A DNA stretch of 35,635 nt, from NCBI GenBank assembly GCA_017399025.1, contig JAFQEK010000020.1:1-35635 (forward strand), read 5' to 3'. Shown piece by piece: positions 1 through 7,063 of this stretch. The stretch comes from Clostridia bacterium (GTDB lineage Bacteria > Bacillota > Clostridia > Oscillospirales > CAG-272). The position numbers and the translations under genes are program-made. The notes under the pieces were generated by a model. It made no database searches. It worked only from the letters and a program-made list of their open reading frames with translations, and had not been told where the DNA came from. Every line of letters starts with the position of its first letter. Position 1 is the first letter of the stretch.

Positions 1-253
1 TTAATTTTAAATCTTCACGTTTCAGAAAAGCAAGAAAACAATTCAGCGCGCAAAGAACATTATTCAGACTGACTGCGCAATACTGTTTTGAGAGTTTTTC
101 TTTATATACAAGCATTTCTGCCCGATTCAATTCTCTGTTTTCCAAAAAATCCATAAATTTTTCGGCGGCGCACAAATATTTCTGCGCCGTGGCAGGAGAT
201 TTTTCTTCTTTTTTCAAATATTCGGTATATGATAACAAAATATTTTCTTGCAT
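1..253 (-). CDS. Tyrosine recombinase/integrase, N-terminal part (runs off window)
   Basis: Open reading frame of 84 codons from ATG at 253 with no stop before the window edge. A good ribosome binding site (GGGAGG) lies 9-10 bases upstream. The peptide begins MQENILLSYTEYLKKEEKSP and is all-helical, with the pattern of the SAM-like core-binding domain of phage-type integrases and Xer recombinases (helix, TAQKYLCAAEKFMDFL, then AVSLNNVLCALNCFLAFLKR). The catalytic domain with the R-H-R-Y residues would lie outside the window, so activity cannot be judged. Family assignment rests on this one domain. It is oriented away from pfkA, with a terminator hairpin between them. It could be a chromosomal Xer-like protein or belong to an integrated element to the left. 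Confidence 0.6.
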   Translation of the reverse strand, partial: MQENILLSYTEYLKKEEKSPATAQKYLCAAEKFMDFLENRELNRAEMLVYKEKLSKQYCAVSLNNVLCALNCFLAFLKREDLKL

Positions 254-314
254 TTCCGTAATGCCTCCCGTCTTCACTTTTTTGCAGTATAGCACGAAAA
301 AATTCTTTTGAAAA

Positions 315-357
315 GGAAAAGAACCGAAACGGATGTTACTCCGATTCGGTCCTTTCC
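315..357 (-). terminator. Hairpin terminator downstream of pfkA
   Basis: Imperfect inverted repeat of about 18 bp: GGAAA...CCGAA.CGGA pairs with TCCG.TTCGG...TTTCC around a 6-base loop. Short T-rich runs follow on the minus strand, and an A/T-rich stretch on the plus side could make it bidirectional. It sits 30 bases after the pfkA stop. Confidence 0.65.
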
Positions 358-386
358 AAAAAAACAAAAGGAGGGAATGAAATTTA

Positions 387-1466
387 TCAACAAATATTGT
401 TTGCGATATCGTAAAGTCTTTGCATATCGGCGAGGAGTTTTGCGCAACGCGCTTCCATCCATTCCTTGTCTTCCGCAGAAAGAGCTGCATATTCTTCTTC
501 CGTCATTTTCTTCTTGAACATACGGTCAACAAGAAGCGCATCGGAAATATTCTTATAGCCAATCTTTCCGTCTTCCTTGCAAACAACAATATCGGATTTG
601 CCTTCAAAGAGATACTGGATTGCGGTATAGCCCAATTCAGAAGCAAGAAGTCTGTCCTGAAGCGTAGGTTTGCCGCCGCGCTGGATGTGCGCAAGTCTTG
701 CGAATTTGGTTTCGATCGCCGTTTTTTCCTGAATGGTTTTTGCAAGTTTTTCCGCATAACCGACAAGACCTTCGGAAACAACTACGATAAAGGAACGTTT
801 GCCCTGTTCCTTCTGCGCGATGATCTTCTGGATTGCAGCATCTTCATCAAAGGGAATTTCGGGGATGGCAATTGCGGATGCACCGCTTGCAATACCGGTA
901 CGCAATGCAATGTTGCCGGACCAACGACCCATAACTTCAATCACGTTGCAGCGAGCGTGTGATTCGCAGGTATCGCGGAGGTTATCGATCATATTCATAG
1001 CGGTGTTCATTGCTGTATCAAAACCGATGGTAACGTCCGTAGAGGTGATATCATTGTCAATGGTGCCGGGAATACCGATGGTGGGAATACCGTGCTTGGA
1101 AAGGTCGGTCGCGCCGCGGAACGTGCCGTCGCCGCCGATGGCGATAACGCCATCGATTCTTCTTCTCTTGCAGTTTTCGATAACCTTTGCCATTCCTTCG
1201 GGTGTTTTGAATGCTTCGCAACGAGCGGTGTAAAGATACGTACCGCTCTTATTGATGATGTTGCAGAGTTCTCTGGGAGATTTATAGAGCTTCATGTTGG
1301 CATCAATCAAACCCTGATAACCTTCATAAACACCGTAAACCTCAACGCCTCTGTCAAGCGCTGCTCTTGCGGCTGCTCTGATTGCGGCGTTCATACCGGG
1401 TGCATCGCCGCCGGAAGTCAAAATAGCGATTCTTCTTAATTTTTTAGGGGTGGACGGGGTAGACAT
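387..1466 (-). CDS. pfkA: ATP-dependent 6-phosphofructokinase
   Basis: Catalyses fructose-6-phosphate + ATP to fructose-1,6-bisphosphate, the committing step of glycolysis, in the cytoplasm. The N-terminus has the nucleotide-binding ILTSGGDAPGMN, followed by the GGDGTFRGA loop, the catalytic PGTIDNDI block, and VMGRWSGNIAL for sugar-phosphate binding. The Gly in GGDG and the Gly in PGTIDND are the residues typical of ATP-using enzymes; pyrophosphate-dependent relatives usually carry Asp and Lys there. At 359 aa it is longer than the ~320-aa bacterial norm, mainly through a charged helical C-terminus (residues ~325-359). The start is set by AAGGAG 9 bases upstream of ATG 1466. It is last in a leftward run of five genes, 68 bases after the DUF6062-like gene, so it may also have its own promoter, though none is clear. 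Confidence 0.95.
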   Translation of the reverse strand: MSTPSTPKKLRRIAILTSGGDAPGMNAAIRAAARAALDRGVEVYGVYEGYQGLIDANMKLYKSPRELCNIINKSGTYLYTARCEAFKTPEGMAKVIENCKRRRIDGVIAIGGDGTFRGATDLSKHGIPTIGIPGTIDNDITSTDVTIGFDTAMNTAMNMIDNLRDTCESHARCNVIEVMGRWSGNIALRTGIASGASAIAIPEIPFDEDAAIQKIIAQKEQGKRSFIVVVSEGLVGYAEKLAKTIQEKTAIETKFARLAHIQRGGKPTLQDRLLASELGYTAIQYLFEGKSDIVVCKEDGKIGYKNISDALLVDRMFKKKMTEEEYAALSAEDKEWMEARCAKLLADMQRLYDIANNIC

Positions 1467-1534
1467 AATTTTGATTTCTCCTTTTCCTTATGATTTTATA
1501 ACAATTTTATTTCAGTCATTTTTTGAAAACACGG

Positions 1535-2245
1535 TCAACTTTTTGTATTTTTACCGCCCGTCAGGAAAGAAAGCGCTCTCGGAATTGCATCCTTTGCATT
1601 GTACCAAGGCTCATTTTCATAACGGTAATCGAATTTTTTGCAAAACCACGAAACGTCTCCTCCAAGCTCGGAAATATAAGCCTTTTCGATATCGCGCGCG
1701 GTTTTGAAATATTCGGAAAAATCTCTTTTTGAAAGTTTATTTCTGCCATATTCCAAAAGTTCCCTGTAATGAGGAAGACAAAAATATTTTTGATTTTTGA
1801 ACTTCTCACGGAATTCGAAATCCGTTTCCCACAAATAAACCATATTGTCAAACATTTTAGCCAGGGAATCGTTCATGCGGTCGCATACGTAACAGGTTTC
1901 ATCTAAATTTTTCAGTTTATTCTGTTCTTTTGCGCCTTTTCCGTCAAAAAACGTACCTCCCTCAAAAATTTTCTGTTCGATCTCGGCAAGATGGCTTTCC
2001 AAAACAAGGGCAAGTCCCAAACGGTTTCCGTTTTCAAAAATTCTGTTGAAGTGATGTTTACAAAAGCCTTTTTTGTTGGTCTGTATGCGAATATCGGGTT
2101 CCATCATGGATGCACCCATGATGATCTCCAACTCATTGCGCTCCAACATATCGTTGAGCAGACAGAAAGGACAGTCGCACGGCTCGTTGGCAACAGCTTG
2201 TTCAAAGGCTTCGTTGATCGGTATGGTATATATTGTTTCTGCCAT
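1535..2245 (-). CDS. DUF6062-like protein with duplicated Cys/His motif
   Basis: 236-aa soluble protein matching my recollection of DUF6062, a family of unknown function in Clostridia; the name is from memory. What is visible is a repeated cysteine pattern: CDCPFC (residues 23-28) followed by GFCKHH (60-65), then CYVC (118-121) followed by YFCLPHY (154-160). Each half is C-x2-C...FC-x2-H, which could hold a metal such as zinc, giving two sites related by internal duplication. The rest is helical and rich in Glu and Lys. There is no signal peptide or membrane segment. It starts 4 bases after the stop of the phosphatase-family gene, with AAAGGG upstream, so the two are surely co-transcribed. 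The function cannot be assigned from sequence. Confidence 0.7.
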   Translation of the reverse strand: MAETIYTIPINEAFEQAVANEPCDCPFCLLNDMLERNELEIIMGASMMEPDIRIQTNKKGFCKHHFNRIFENGNRLGLALVLESHLAEIEQKIFEGGTFFDGKGAKEQNKLKNLDETCYVCDRMNDSLAKMFDNMVYLWETDFEFREKFKNQKYFCLPHYRELLEYGRNKLSKRDFSEYFKTARDIEKAYISELGGDVSWFCKKFDYRYENEPWYNAKDAIPRALSFLTGGKNTKS

Positions 2246-2249
2246 GGCA

Positions 2250-3041
2250 TCATCCCTTTACATCGTCAAGCAGTTCCGCATATGCGATATAGGGTTTATG
2301 GTCGGAAAGAATCAGTTCGGGAATCTCCACGGATTCAATCTTGAAATGGCGGCTGAAAAGAATATAGTCGATTCTTTCATAAGAGGAAGGTGTATACTGC
2401 GGGAACATTTCAGGCTTGCAGGGCCATGTAAAAACAGACTGATCGGGATACCAATCAAAGCTGTCCTGAAGCGCATCCAAAAGCGGCTTCATGATAGGAT
2501 TATCCGAGGTCATATTGAAGTCACCCATAACGATTACGGGGTTATCCGTGATACGGATGAAGGGAAGCAGCGTTTTGATTGCGTTTTCCTTTTCGGGTTT
2601 ATACAGACCGACGTGTGTAACAAAAAATTCAACGTCTCTGCCTCCCATATCCACAGTCGCATGAAGAATCACGCGGGGTTCATAGGAAGCACCTTCTTCT
2701 TTGGTTTCGGGATTGGGAATCGGAATAATTTCCGTTTCCTTGATCGGATATTTGGAAAGAAAACCGTTGCCGTACGTACCGATACCGTATTTATTGGTCC
2801 AGGTAACGGCGGGAGCGAATGCGCTTTCGTAACCTGCGGCATCTCCGATCATTTTTGCCATTTTCACACGTGCGCTTCTGGGCAGACGGTAATCCACTTC
2901 GTTCAGACCGCAGACATCGGGCGCAAATTCCTTTATTTTTTCCGCATAAGTCAATTCCGCATGAATGATCGGGCGGTAATCGGGACCGAATTCAAAGCTT
3001 CTACCCGCTGCGATATTATAGGACATAATTTTCAATTTCAT
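2250..3041 (-). CDS. Endonuclease/exonuclease/phosphatase family protein, copy 1
   Basis: Member of the metal-dependent EEP superfamily (DNase I / sphingomyelinase / inositol-phosphatase fold). Motifs in order: MSYNIA (metal-site Asn), GLNEVDY (metal-binding Glu), MGDFNM (catalytic Asp and Asn) and LSDHKPY (catalytic Asp-His) near the C-terminus. 263 aa, about the size of a bare catalytic domain. No signal peptide, so cytoplasmic. I chose ATG 3041 because AAGGGAGG sits 7 bases upstream; an upstream in-frame TTG at 3062 lacks such support. It follows copy 2 by 17 bases. The substrate (nucleic acid, phosphoester lipid or sugar phosphate) cannot be told from these motifs. Confidence 0.85.
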   Translation of the reverse strand: MKLKIMSYNIAAGRSFEFGPDYRPIIHAELTYAEKIKEFAPDVCGLNEVDYRLPRSARVKMAKMIGDAAGYESAFAPAVTWTNKYGIGTYGNGFLSKYPIKETEIIPIPNPETKEEGASYEPRVILHATVDMGGRDVEFFVTHVGLYKPEKENAIKTLLPFIRITDNPVIVMGDFNMTSDNPIMKPLLDALQDSFDWYPDQSVFTWPCKPEMFPQYTPSSYERIDYILFSRHFKIESVEIPELILSDHKPYIAYAELLDDVKG

Positions 3042-3058
3042 CGAAAGATCCTCCCTTT

Positions 3059-3835
3059 TCAATTGGTTTCATTATCGAGCAATTCGACGTTTGCGATATA
3101 AGGCTTGTGATCGGAGAGAAGCAGCTCGGGAATTTCAACGGATTCCACTTTGAAATGACGGCTGACAAAAATATAGTCGATCTTATTATAATGCTCGGGT
3201 TTCTGTGTGATAATGGGATCAGAAGGATAGGTATATACGTTCCGGTCGGGATATACTGCAAAAGTATCCTGTAGCAATTCAAAGAATGGTGCCAGGATAG
3301 GATCGTTCATCGGAAGATTGAAATCGCCCATGAGAACCACGGGGTTTTGGCATCTCTTGATAAGCTCCGTAAGCGTATCGGCAGCATTCTGTGCTTCTGC
3401 TCTTGCAAGACCGAAATGGGTAACGAAAACATCCACATCTCTGCCGCCCATATCCACAACGGTATGCAAAACTACGCGGGTTTCATAATAAGCATCCTCA
3501 TTTTTTTCTTCGGGATCGGGGATGGGATATACTTCAATTTCTTTGATCGGATACTTGGAAATAAATCCGTTTCCGTATGTGCCGAGTCCCCAGGTAACCG
3601 CAGGAGCGAATGCGCTTTCATAACCGAGCGCATTGCCGAGAAGTTCCGCCATCTTCACGCGACAACTTCTCGGAAGCTTGTAGTCCACCTCATTCAAGCC
3701 GCAGATATCGGGCGCCAATCCCTTCAACGCTTCGATGTACGGATCGAATTCGCGGACAATCGGACGAAAATCGGGCCCTAATTTGTAATTGCGGCAGCTT
3801 GCGATGTTGTAAGTCATGAGTTTGAATTTCATCAT
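3059..3835 (-). CDS. Endonuclease/exonuclease/phosphatase family protein, copy 2
   Basis: A 258-aa paralog of the next gene, collinear over its whole length. Shared blocks include GLNEVDY, YESAFAPAVTW, GTYGNGF.SKYPIKE, DMGGRDV, MGDFN and SVEIPEL.LSDHKPYIA. All catalytic positions of the EEP fold (Asn, Glu, Asp/Asn, Asp-His) are intact, so both copies should be active. The two differ most in a loop after TW (TNKYGIGT in copy 1, GLGT here) and in the stretch after the catalytic MGDFN. The start is either of two consecutive ATG codons (3835 or 3832); the AAGGA box is better spaced for the second. A recent-looking tandem duplication within one operon. Confidence 0.85.
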   Translation of the reverse strand: MMKFKLMTYNIASCRNYKLGPDFRPIVREFDPYIEALKGLAPDICGLNEVDYKLPRSCRVKMAELLGNALGYESAFAPAVTWGLGTYGNGFISKYPIKEIEVYPIPDPEEKNEDAYYETRVVLHTVVDMGGRDVDVFVTHFGLARAEAQNAADTLTELIKRCQNPVVLMGDFNLPMNDPILAPFFELLQDTFAVYPDRNVYTYPSDPIITQKPEHYNKIDYIFVSRHFKVESVEIPELLLSDHKPYIANVELLDNETN

Positions 3836-3868
3836 GCAATCCTTCTTTCTATCATATTTATATTTATA

Positions 3869-4237
3869 TCAATCTTCATACTGATTGAAATTTTCAAGAG
3901 GAACAACCTTGACGGGGACTCCGAACGCTACGCAGGTTGCAATTGTATGCGCCGTTCCGTGCGAAACACCGTCCCAGAAAGCAAGAACATATTGTGCGTA
4001 ACGGATAATTTCCTCATTTCGAACCAAAGGAGCACGTTTACCATAACTACGGTAATCCGGCTTAAAAACCGTTAATTGCAAACGGTTTCTTTCGGCATAA
4101 ATCTCCGCAAGCGTATCAATTCCCGTTGCACCCCCACTGACAATTTCCGTGGTATTGGCGGGGATATAACGGCAAAGAAGCTCATACACATTTTCTTCAT
4201 TTTCAATATTTCTGGAACCGACAATCGCAACACGCAT
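3869..4237 (-). CDS. SLOG-fold (DUF2493-like) nucleotide-binding protein
   Basis: 122-aa Rossmann-like protein. It opens MRVAIVGSRN, then has SGGATGIDTLAEIYAE, a Lys/Arg-rich middle (YGKRAPLVRNEEIIRYA) and FWDGVSHGTAHTI. The GSR...SGGATGID...G.S.GT layout is that of the SLOG superfamily, related to DprA/Smf and LOG proteins, which bind nucleotides or nucleotide-derived ligands. Start at ATG 4237 rather than the longer frame to 4288, because GGAG lies 5 bases before it. First gene of the leftward operon, preceded by a promoter at 4279-4307 and 33 bases ahead of EEP copy 2. Whether it senses a ligand for the two phosphatase-like neighbours is only a guess. Confidence 0.75.
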   Translation of the reverse strand: MRVAIVGSRNIENEENVYELLCRYIPANTTEIVSGGATGIDTLAEIYAERNRLQLTVFKPDYRSYGKRAPLVRNEEIIRYAQYVLAFWDGVSHGTAHTIATCVAFGVPVKVVPLENFNQYED

Positions 4238-4278
4238 AGAATCTCCGTCTATCTTTTCAAAATAATATACTTTTTTAT

Positions 4279-4307
4279 ATTTTAACAAATATTGATGGAA
4301 AATTCAA
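4279..4307 (-). promoter_or_regulatory. Sigma-A-like promoter of the SLOG-EEP-EEP-DUF6062-pfkA run
   Basis: On the minus strand TTGAAT, a 17-base spacer and TAAAAT. Initiation would fall about 35 bases before the SLOG start codon. Predicted from consensus only. Confidence 0.5.
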
Positions 4308-4432
4308 TAGAAAAAAGAAAATATCCGACGAGTTATAAAAAAATTGCTATACATAAATTTTAATATATGCAGCAAATTAAAAACAAGCGCAAAAATCGCT
4401 TAAAATAAATGCTTTAATAGGAAAGGAAAAAT

Positions 4433-5422
4433 ATGAGAAGAAAAATCAGAGCAGTTTCCGCACTTTTACTAACAGTAATAATGTTCTTTGCCGTTCCGCT
4501 TGGCGTTTGGGCAACAAAAACCACGGAACTGATTGTCGCGGGAATCCCATTTGGCGTAAAATTTCACATGGAAGGTGTCATCGTTGCAGGAATTCCGAAT
4601 GAAAGCGGTCCTGCCGCGCAAGCAGGAATCCACAGAGGCGATGTCATTACCGCCATCGACGGCGAACCCATTGCCTCTGCCGAAAAATTTGCCGAAAAAA
4701 TCAAAATCTCCGAGGGAAAGCCTTTGACATTGGAATATAAAAGCGGTTCCCTGTCCCATACGGTGCAAATTACACCCTGCGCGGATGAAAGCGGAGAATA
4801 TAAACTCGGAATCTGGGTCAAAGACAGCGCGGCGGGCATTGGAACGATTACCTTTATTGATCCTCAAAACATGTCCTTTGCAGGACTCGGACATGGCATT
4901 TGCGACAGTGCGGGAGGAGATCCTCTCCCTTTTTCATCCGGAAGCGCTGAGGAAGTTTCGCTGACGGGAATCGTTATCGGCAAAGCCGGCGCACCTGGAG
5001 AGCTTCGGGGCTCTTTTGCAGGTCATAAAATCGGAAAGCTTTTGAAAAATGATCTGACCGGCGTATACGGAGTGCTTGCCGAAATGCCGGAGCAATTGGA
5101 AAAAGAAAAATATCCTGTTTGCAAATCCGGCGATGTCAAGGAAGGAAAGGCTTATATTTTCGCCACCGTGGACGGCGAAGGCAGAAAGCGCTATGAAATT
5201 GAAATTTTTGATATCATTAAGGATGGAAAGGACAAAAACTTTTCCGTTCGCATCACCGATGAAAATCTGCTTGCCAAAACAGGAGGTATTGTACAGGGGA
5301 TGAGCGGCAGCCCCATAATACAGGACGGCAAGATCATTGGTGCCGTTACCCACGTTCTCGTCAATGATCCCGCACGGGGGTACGGTATTTTTATTGAAAA
5401 TATGCTGGAAGCGGCCGGATAA
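4433..5422 (+). CDS. spoIVB: SpoIVB-type sporulation serine peptidase (S55)
   Basis: Secreted or membrane-tethered serine protease. In Bacillus, SpoIVB is made in the forespore under sigma-G and triggers sigma-K activation in the mother cell. Here the N-terminal signal/anchor is residues ~5-27, followed by the family-typical LIVAGIPFGVKFHMEGVIV, a PDZ domain (~45-115) and the S55 peptidase domain. The catalytic set can be placed: His154 (GLGHGICD), Asp276 (RITDENL) and Ser291 (GMSGSP), spaced as in Bacillus. At 329 aa it is about 100 residues shorter than the 426-aa Bacillus protein, the loss being before the PDZ domain. ATG 4433 has GGAAAGGA upstream. No other sporulation gene is in the window, so this alone does not prove the organism sporulates. 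Confidence 0.88.
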   Translation: MRRKIRAVSALLLTVIMFFAVPLGVWATKTTELIVAGIPFGVKFHMEGVIVAGIPNESGPAAQAGIHRGDVITAIDGEPIASAEKFAEKIKISEGKPLTLEYKSGSLSHTVQITPCADESGEYKLGIWVKDSAAGIGTITFIDPQNMSFAGLGHGICDSAGGDPLPFSSGSAEEVSLTGIVIGKAGAPGELRGSFAGHKIGKLLKNDLTGVYGVLAEMPEQLEKEKYPVCKSGDVKEGKAYIFATVDGEGRKRYEIEIFDIIKDGKDKNFSVRITDENLLAKTGGIVQGMSGSPIIQDGKIIGAVTHVLVNDPARGYGIFIENMLEAAG

Positions 5423-5431
5423 AGCGAAAAG

Positions 5432-5457
5432 CGGCAGGGAAACACCTTGCCGTTTTT
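5432..5457 (+). terminator. Rho-independent terminator of spoIVB
   Basis: CGGCAGGG and CCTTGCCG form an 8-bp stem (one G-T pair) around AAACA, followed by TTTTT. Begins 10 bases after the stop codon. Confidence 0.85.
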
Positions 5458-5459
5458 CG

Positions 5460-5488
5460 TTGACAAAATATTACCGCCATGTTATAAT
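5460..5488 (+). promoter_or_regulatory. Strong sigma-A-like promoter of the 268-aa gene
   Basis: TTGACA, 17-base spacer, TATAAT: a perfect consensus. The -35 box begins 2 bases after the T-tract of the spoIVB terminator, so the next gene is an independent transcription unit. The leader is about 45 bases. Confidence 0.75.
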
Positions 5489-5541
5489 AAATGAAAATTG
5501 ACCGTGTTATCATTTGACATAATATCAACAAGGAGGACTTT

Positions 5542-6348
5542 ATGGATAAGGGACTGAAATTGCTTTTTACAATTTATTGGAACAGCGGTATGTGGGGATA
5601 TCAAGAACCCACCTCGGAGGATTTTGAGCAAGCAAAACGCGAGGGGTATATGTTTGATCCGCCTCCGGTTCGGACACATGATGAAACCCTCGACTTGCTG
5701 CATCGTGTATTGGAGCAAATTTCTCCGTCGGATGTTGCCAATGCATTTCTTTTCAGTTTGTCAACCCGAAAATTGCAGTTTCGTTCCGCACTTGGCAGCT
5801 ACTACTATGCAATGGCAATCCCCCATCACGGTCACGAAGGTCACGGTACTTGTTATTTCTGTGATTGGATAGAATTGGGAGGAGAGCATTCGGATTATAA
5901 TGTTTTCAACTTTGAACGGTATAAATGGGGCGGAGTTCGGCACACATCACCCGAATATGCCTTGTTCGACTTGGAGCAATTCCTCTTATTGCCTAAAGTC
6001 ACGCCTTCTCCCGAGGATTGGAATATTCTGAAATCGATTCTTCATGCAATGAATGAATTACCGGCAGGCAAAAAAGTCGGTGCATATCGGGAATTGATCA
6101 CGAAAAAGAAACTGCTGAAATCCAACAAGAGCGAAGTTGAAGTTTTGTTAAATATTCTTGGTATTAGCGGCATACTTTCAGGTAAAGAGGCTCCTTGTTA
6201 TTGCGATGCTTTCGTAGATGTGTGGCAACGCTCTCCGCAAGAACATACAAACGATTACGAATATCCTGTGAATTGGTGGCATGTATCTGACGGTGTGAAC
6301 GAAGAAAGATTTTTGAAAGTGTTTGGGATCAACTACGGGGATTTGTAA
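5542..6348 (+). CDS. Unrecognised 268-aa protein between two copies of the spoIVB 3' end
   Basis: I do not recognise this protein. It is soluble-looking, with no signal peptide or membrane segment, and rich in Trp, Tyr, His and acidic residues. Visible landmarks: LFTIYWNSGMWGY at the N-terminus, IPHHGHEGHGTCYFCDWIE (residues ~93-111, a His/Cys cluster that might bind a metal), a helical middle (~150-215), a second Cys pair (APCYCD) and a C-terminal YPVNWWHVSDG. AAGGAGG 8 bases before ATG 5542 and a perfect promoter show it is expressed. It lies between spoIVB and a second, orphan copy of the spoIVB 3' end, which suggests it arrived as a cassette. A single gene with its own promoter and terminator could be an orphan immunity-like or housekeeping accessory gene; nothing decides this. 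Confidence 0.75.
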   Translation: MDKGLKLLFTIYWNSGMWGYQEPTSEDFEQAKREGYMFDPPPVRTHDETLDLLHRVLEQISPSDVANAFLFSLSTRKLQFRSALGSYYYAMAIPHHGHEGHGTCYFCDWIELGGEHSDYNVFNFERYKWGGVRHTSPEYALFDLEQFLLLPKVTPSPEDWNILKSILHAMNELPAGKKVGAYRELITKKKLLKSNKSEVEVLLNILGISGILSGKEAPCYCDAFVDVWQRSPQEHTNDYEYPVNWWHVSDGVNEERFLKVFGINYGDL

Positions 6349-6370
6349 TTTCTTTTGCAGATATGATTGG

Positions 6371-6448
6371 TTTACTTATGTTCTCGTCAATGATCCCGCA
6401 CGGGAGTACGGTATTTTTATTGAAAATATGTTGAAAGCAGCAGGATAA
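6371..6448 (+). pseudogene. Orphan 3' end of a spoIVB gene (partial duplicate)
   Basis: Encodes in frame only the last ~26 residues of a SpoIVB protein: T-Y-VLVNDPAREYGIFIENM-LKAAG then stop, against THVLVNDPARGYGIFIENM-LEAAG at the end of the intact gene. Alignment 5351-5422 to 6377-6448 is ungapped with about seven base differences; most are silent or conservative (His to Tyr, Gly to Glu, Glu to Lys). Nothing upstream of ~6371 matches. The protein-level conservation says this end came from a functional spoIVB of a related strain, not from a recent copying slip. It is followed by its own terminator, different in sequence from that of the intact gene. Confidence 0.85.
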
Positions 6449-6453
6449 AACAC

Positions 6454-6482
6454 AAGCCAAGGCGACAAACCTTGGCTTTTGC
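6454..6482 (+). terminator. Rho-independent terminator after the spoIVB fragment
   Basis: Perfect 9-bp stem AAGCCAAGG / CCTTGGCTT with a 7-base loop and a short T run. Probably also terminates the 268-aa gene. Confidence 0.8.
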
Positions 6483-6495
6483 AATAAGCATTTTT

Positions 6496-7013
6496 TAATC
6501 TTTTTTATAGGGTAATTTGACTTTGAGGGGGTCTAATGCAGCAGAGCCATCTGGTGACATATAAATATATCCACCATTTGATATAACTAATGCTAAATTA
6601 CTTTGAGTGTCATATTTTCAATGCGATGCACATTGTCAAAACCTGGTTACATTTCCTTTATCATCGTAAAGAGCATATTTTGAATACCAACTCGAATAAA
6701 GTAAAAACCATTTTCGTCACAATACATACATCCGCTATTTACAAATTCTGCTTTAATTGGTTCATAAGCAAGATTTTCATCATTATCAATCAAAGCAACA
6801 TATTCCGTACCCGTCGGGTTGGTAATAATACAACTTTCCATCATAATAATCAAAAAGGATTCTATGAGGATCACACACTTCCAAAGTTGTAGAATCTAAA
6901 AAATTTATATCGAACCGCTTACTTATGAGGTATAAGGTAAGCGAAACAATAATCGATAGCATAATTTCGATGAATCTATTATAGGATACAAATTTTGAAA
7001 AATATTCTCTCAT
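6496..7013 (-). pseudogene. Decayed small membrane-anchored protein gene, several frameshifts
   Basis: On the minus strand a coding-like peptide can be followed only by changing frame. From ATG 7013 it reads MREYFSKFVSYNRF, a hydrophobic anchor (IEIMLSIIVSLTLYLIS), then ...DPHRILFDYYDGKLYY. It continues in another frame as ITNPTGTEYVALIDNDENL...FYFIRVGIQ, in a third as KYALYDDKGNVTRF, then DNVHRIENMTLK, and finally SNLALVISNGGYIYMSPDG...KLPYKKD with stop at 6496-6498. At least three frame changes are needed and there is no clear ribosome binding site. Repeats of the type Y-x-D-x-G-K-hydrophobic suggest a beta-strand-rich extracellular part. I do not recognise the family. Its closeness to the spoIVB fragment marks this area as a site of gene turnover. 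Confidence 0.6.
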
Positions 7014-7063
7014 TTGCTTATTTCATCGAACTCACGTTAAATGACAGAGGAAACCACGGCCGC

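Noticed and set aside
430..470. Resemblance of GGCGAGGAGTTTTGCGCAA to the 3' half of the structured element (a possible third copy)
   Set aside because: It lies inside the conserved C-terminal coding part of pfkA, and the rest of the element (5' hairpin, CTCGCCTA) is absent; most likely chance.
2073..3101. 342-aa plus-strand open frame across the DUF6062-like and EEP genes
   Set aside because: Spans two real minus-strand genes and their junction; composition is that of a complement frame.
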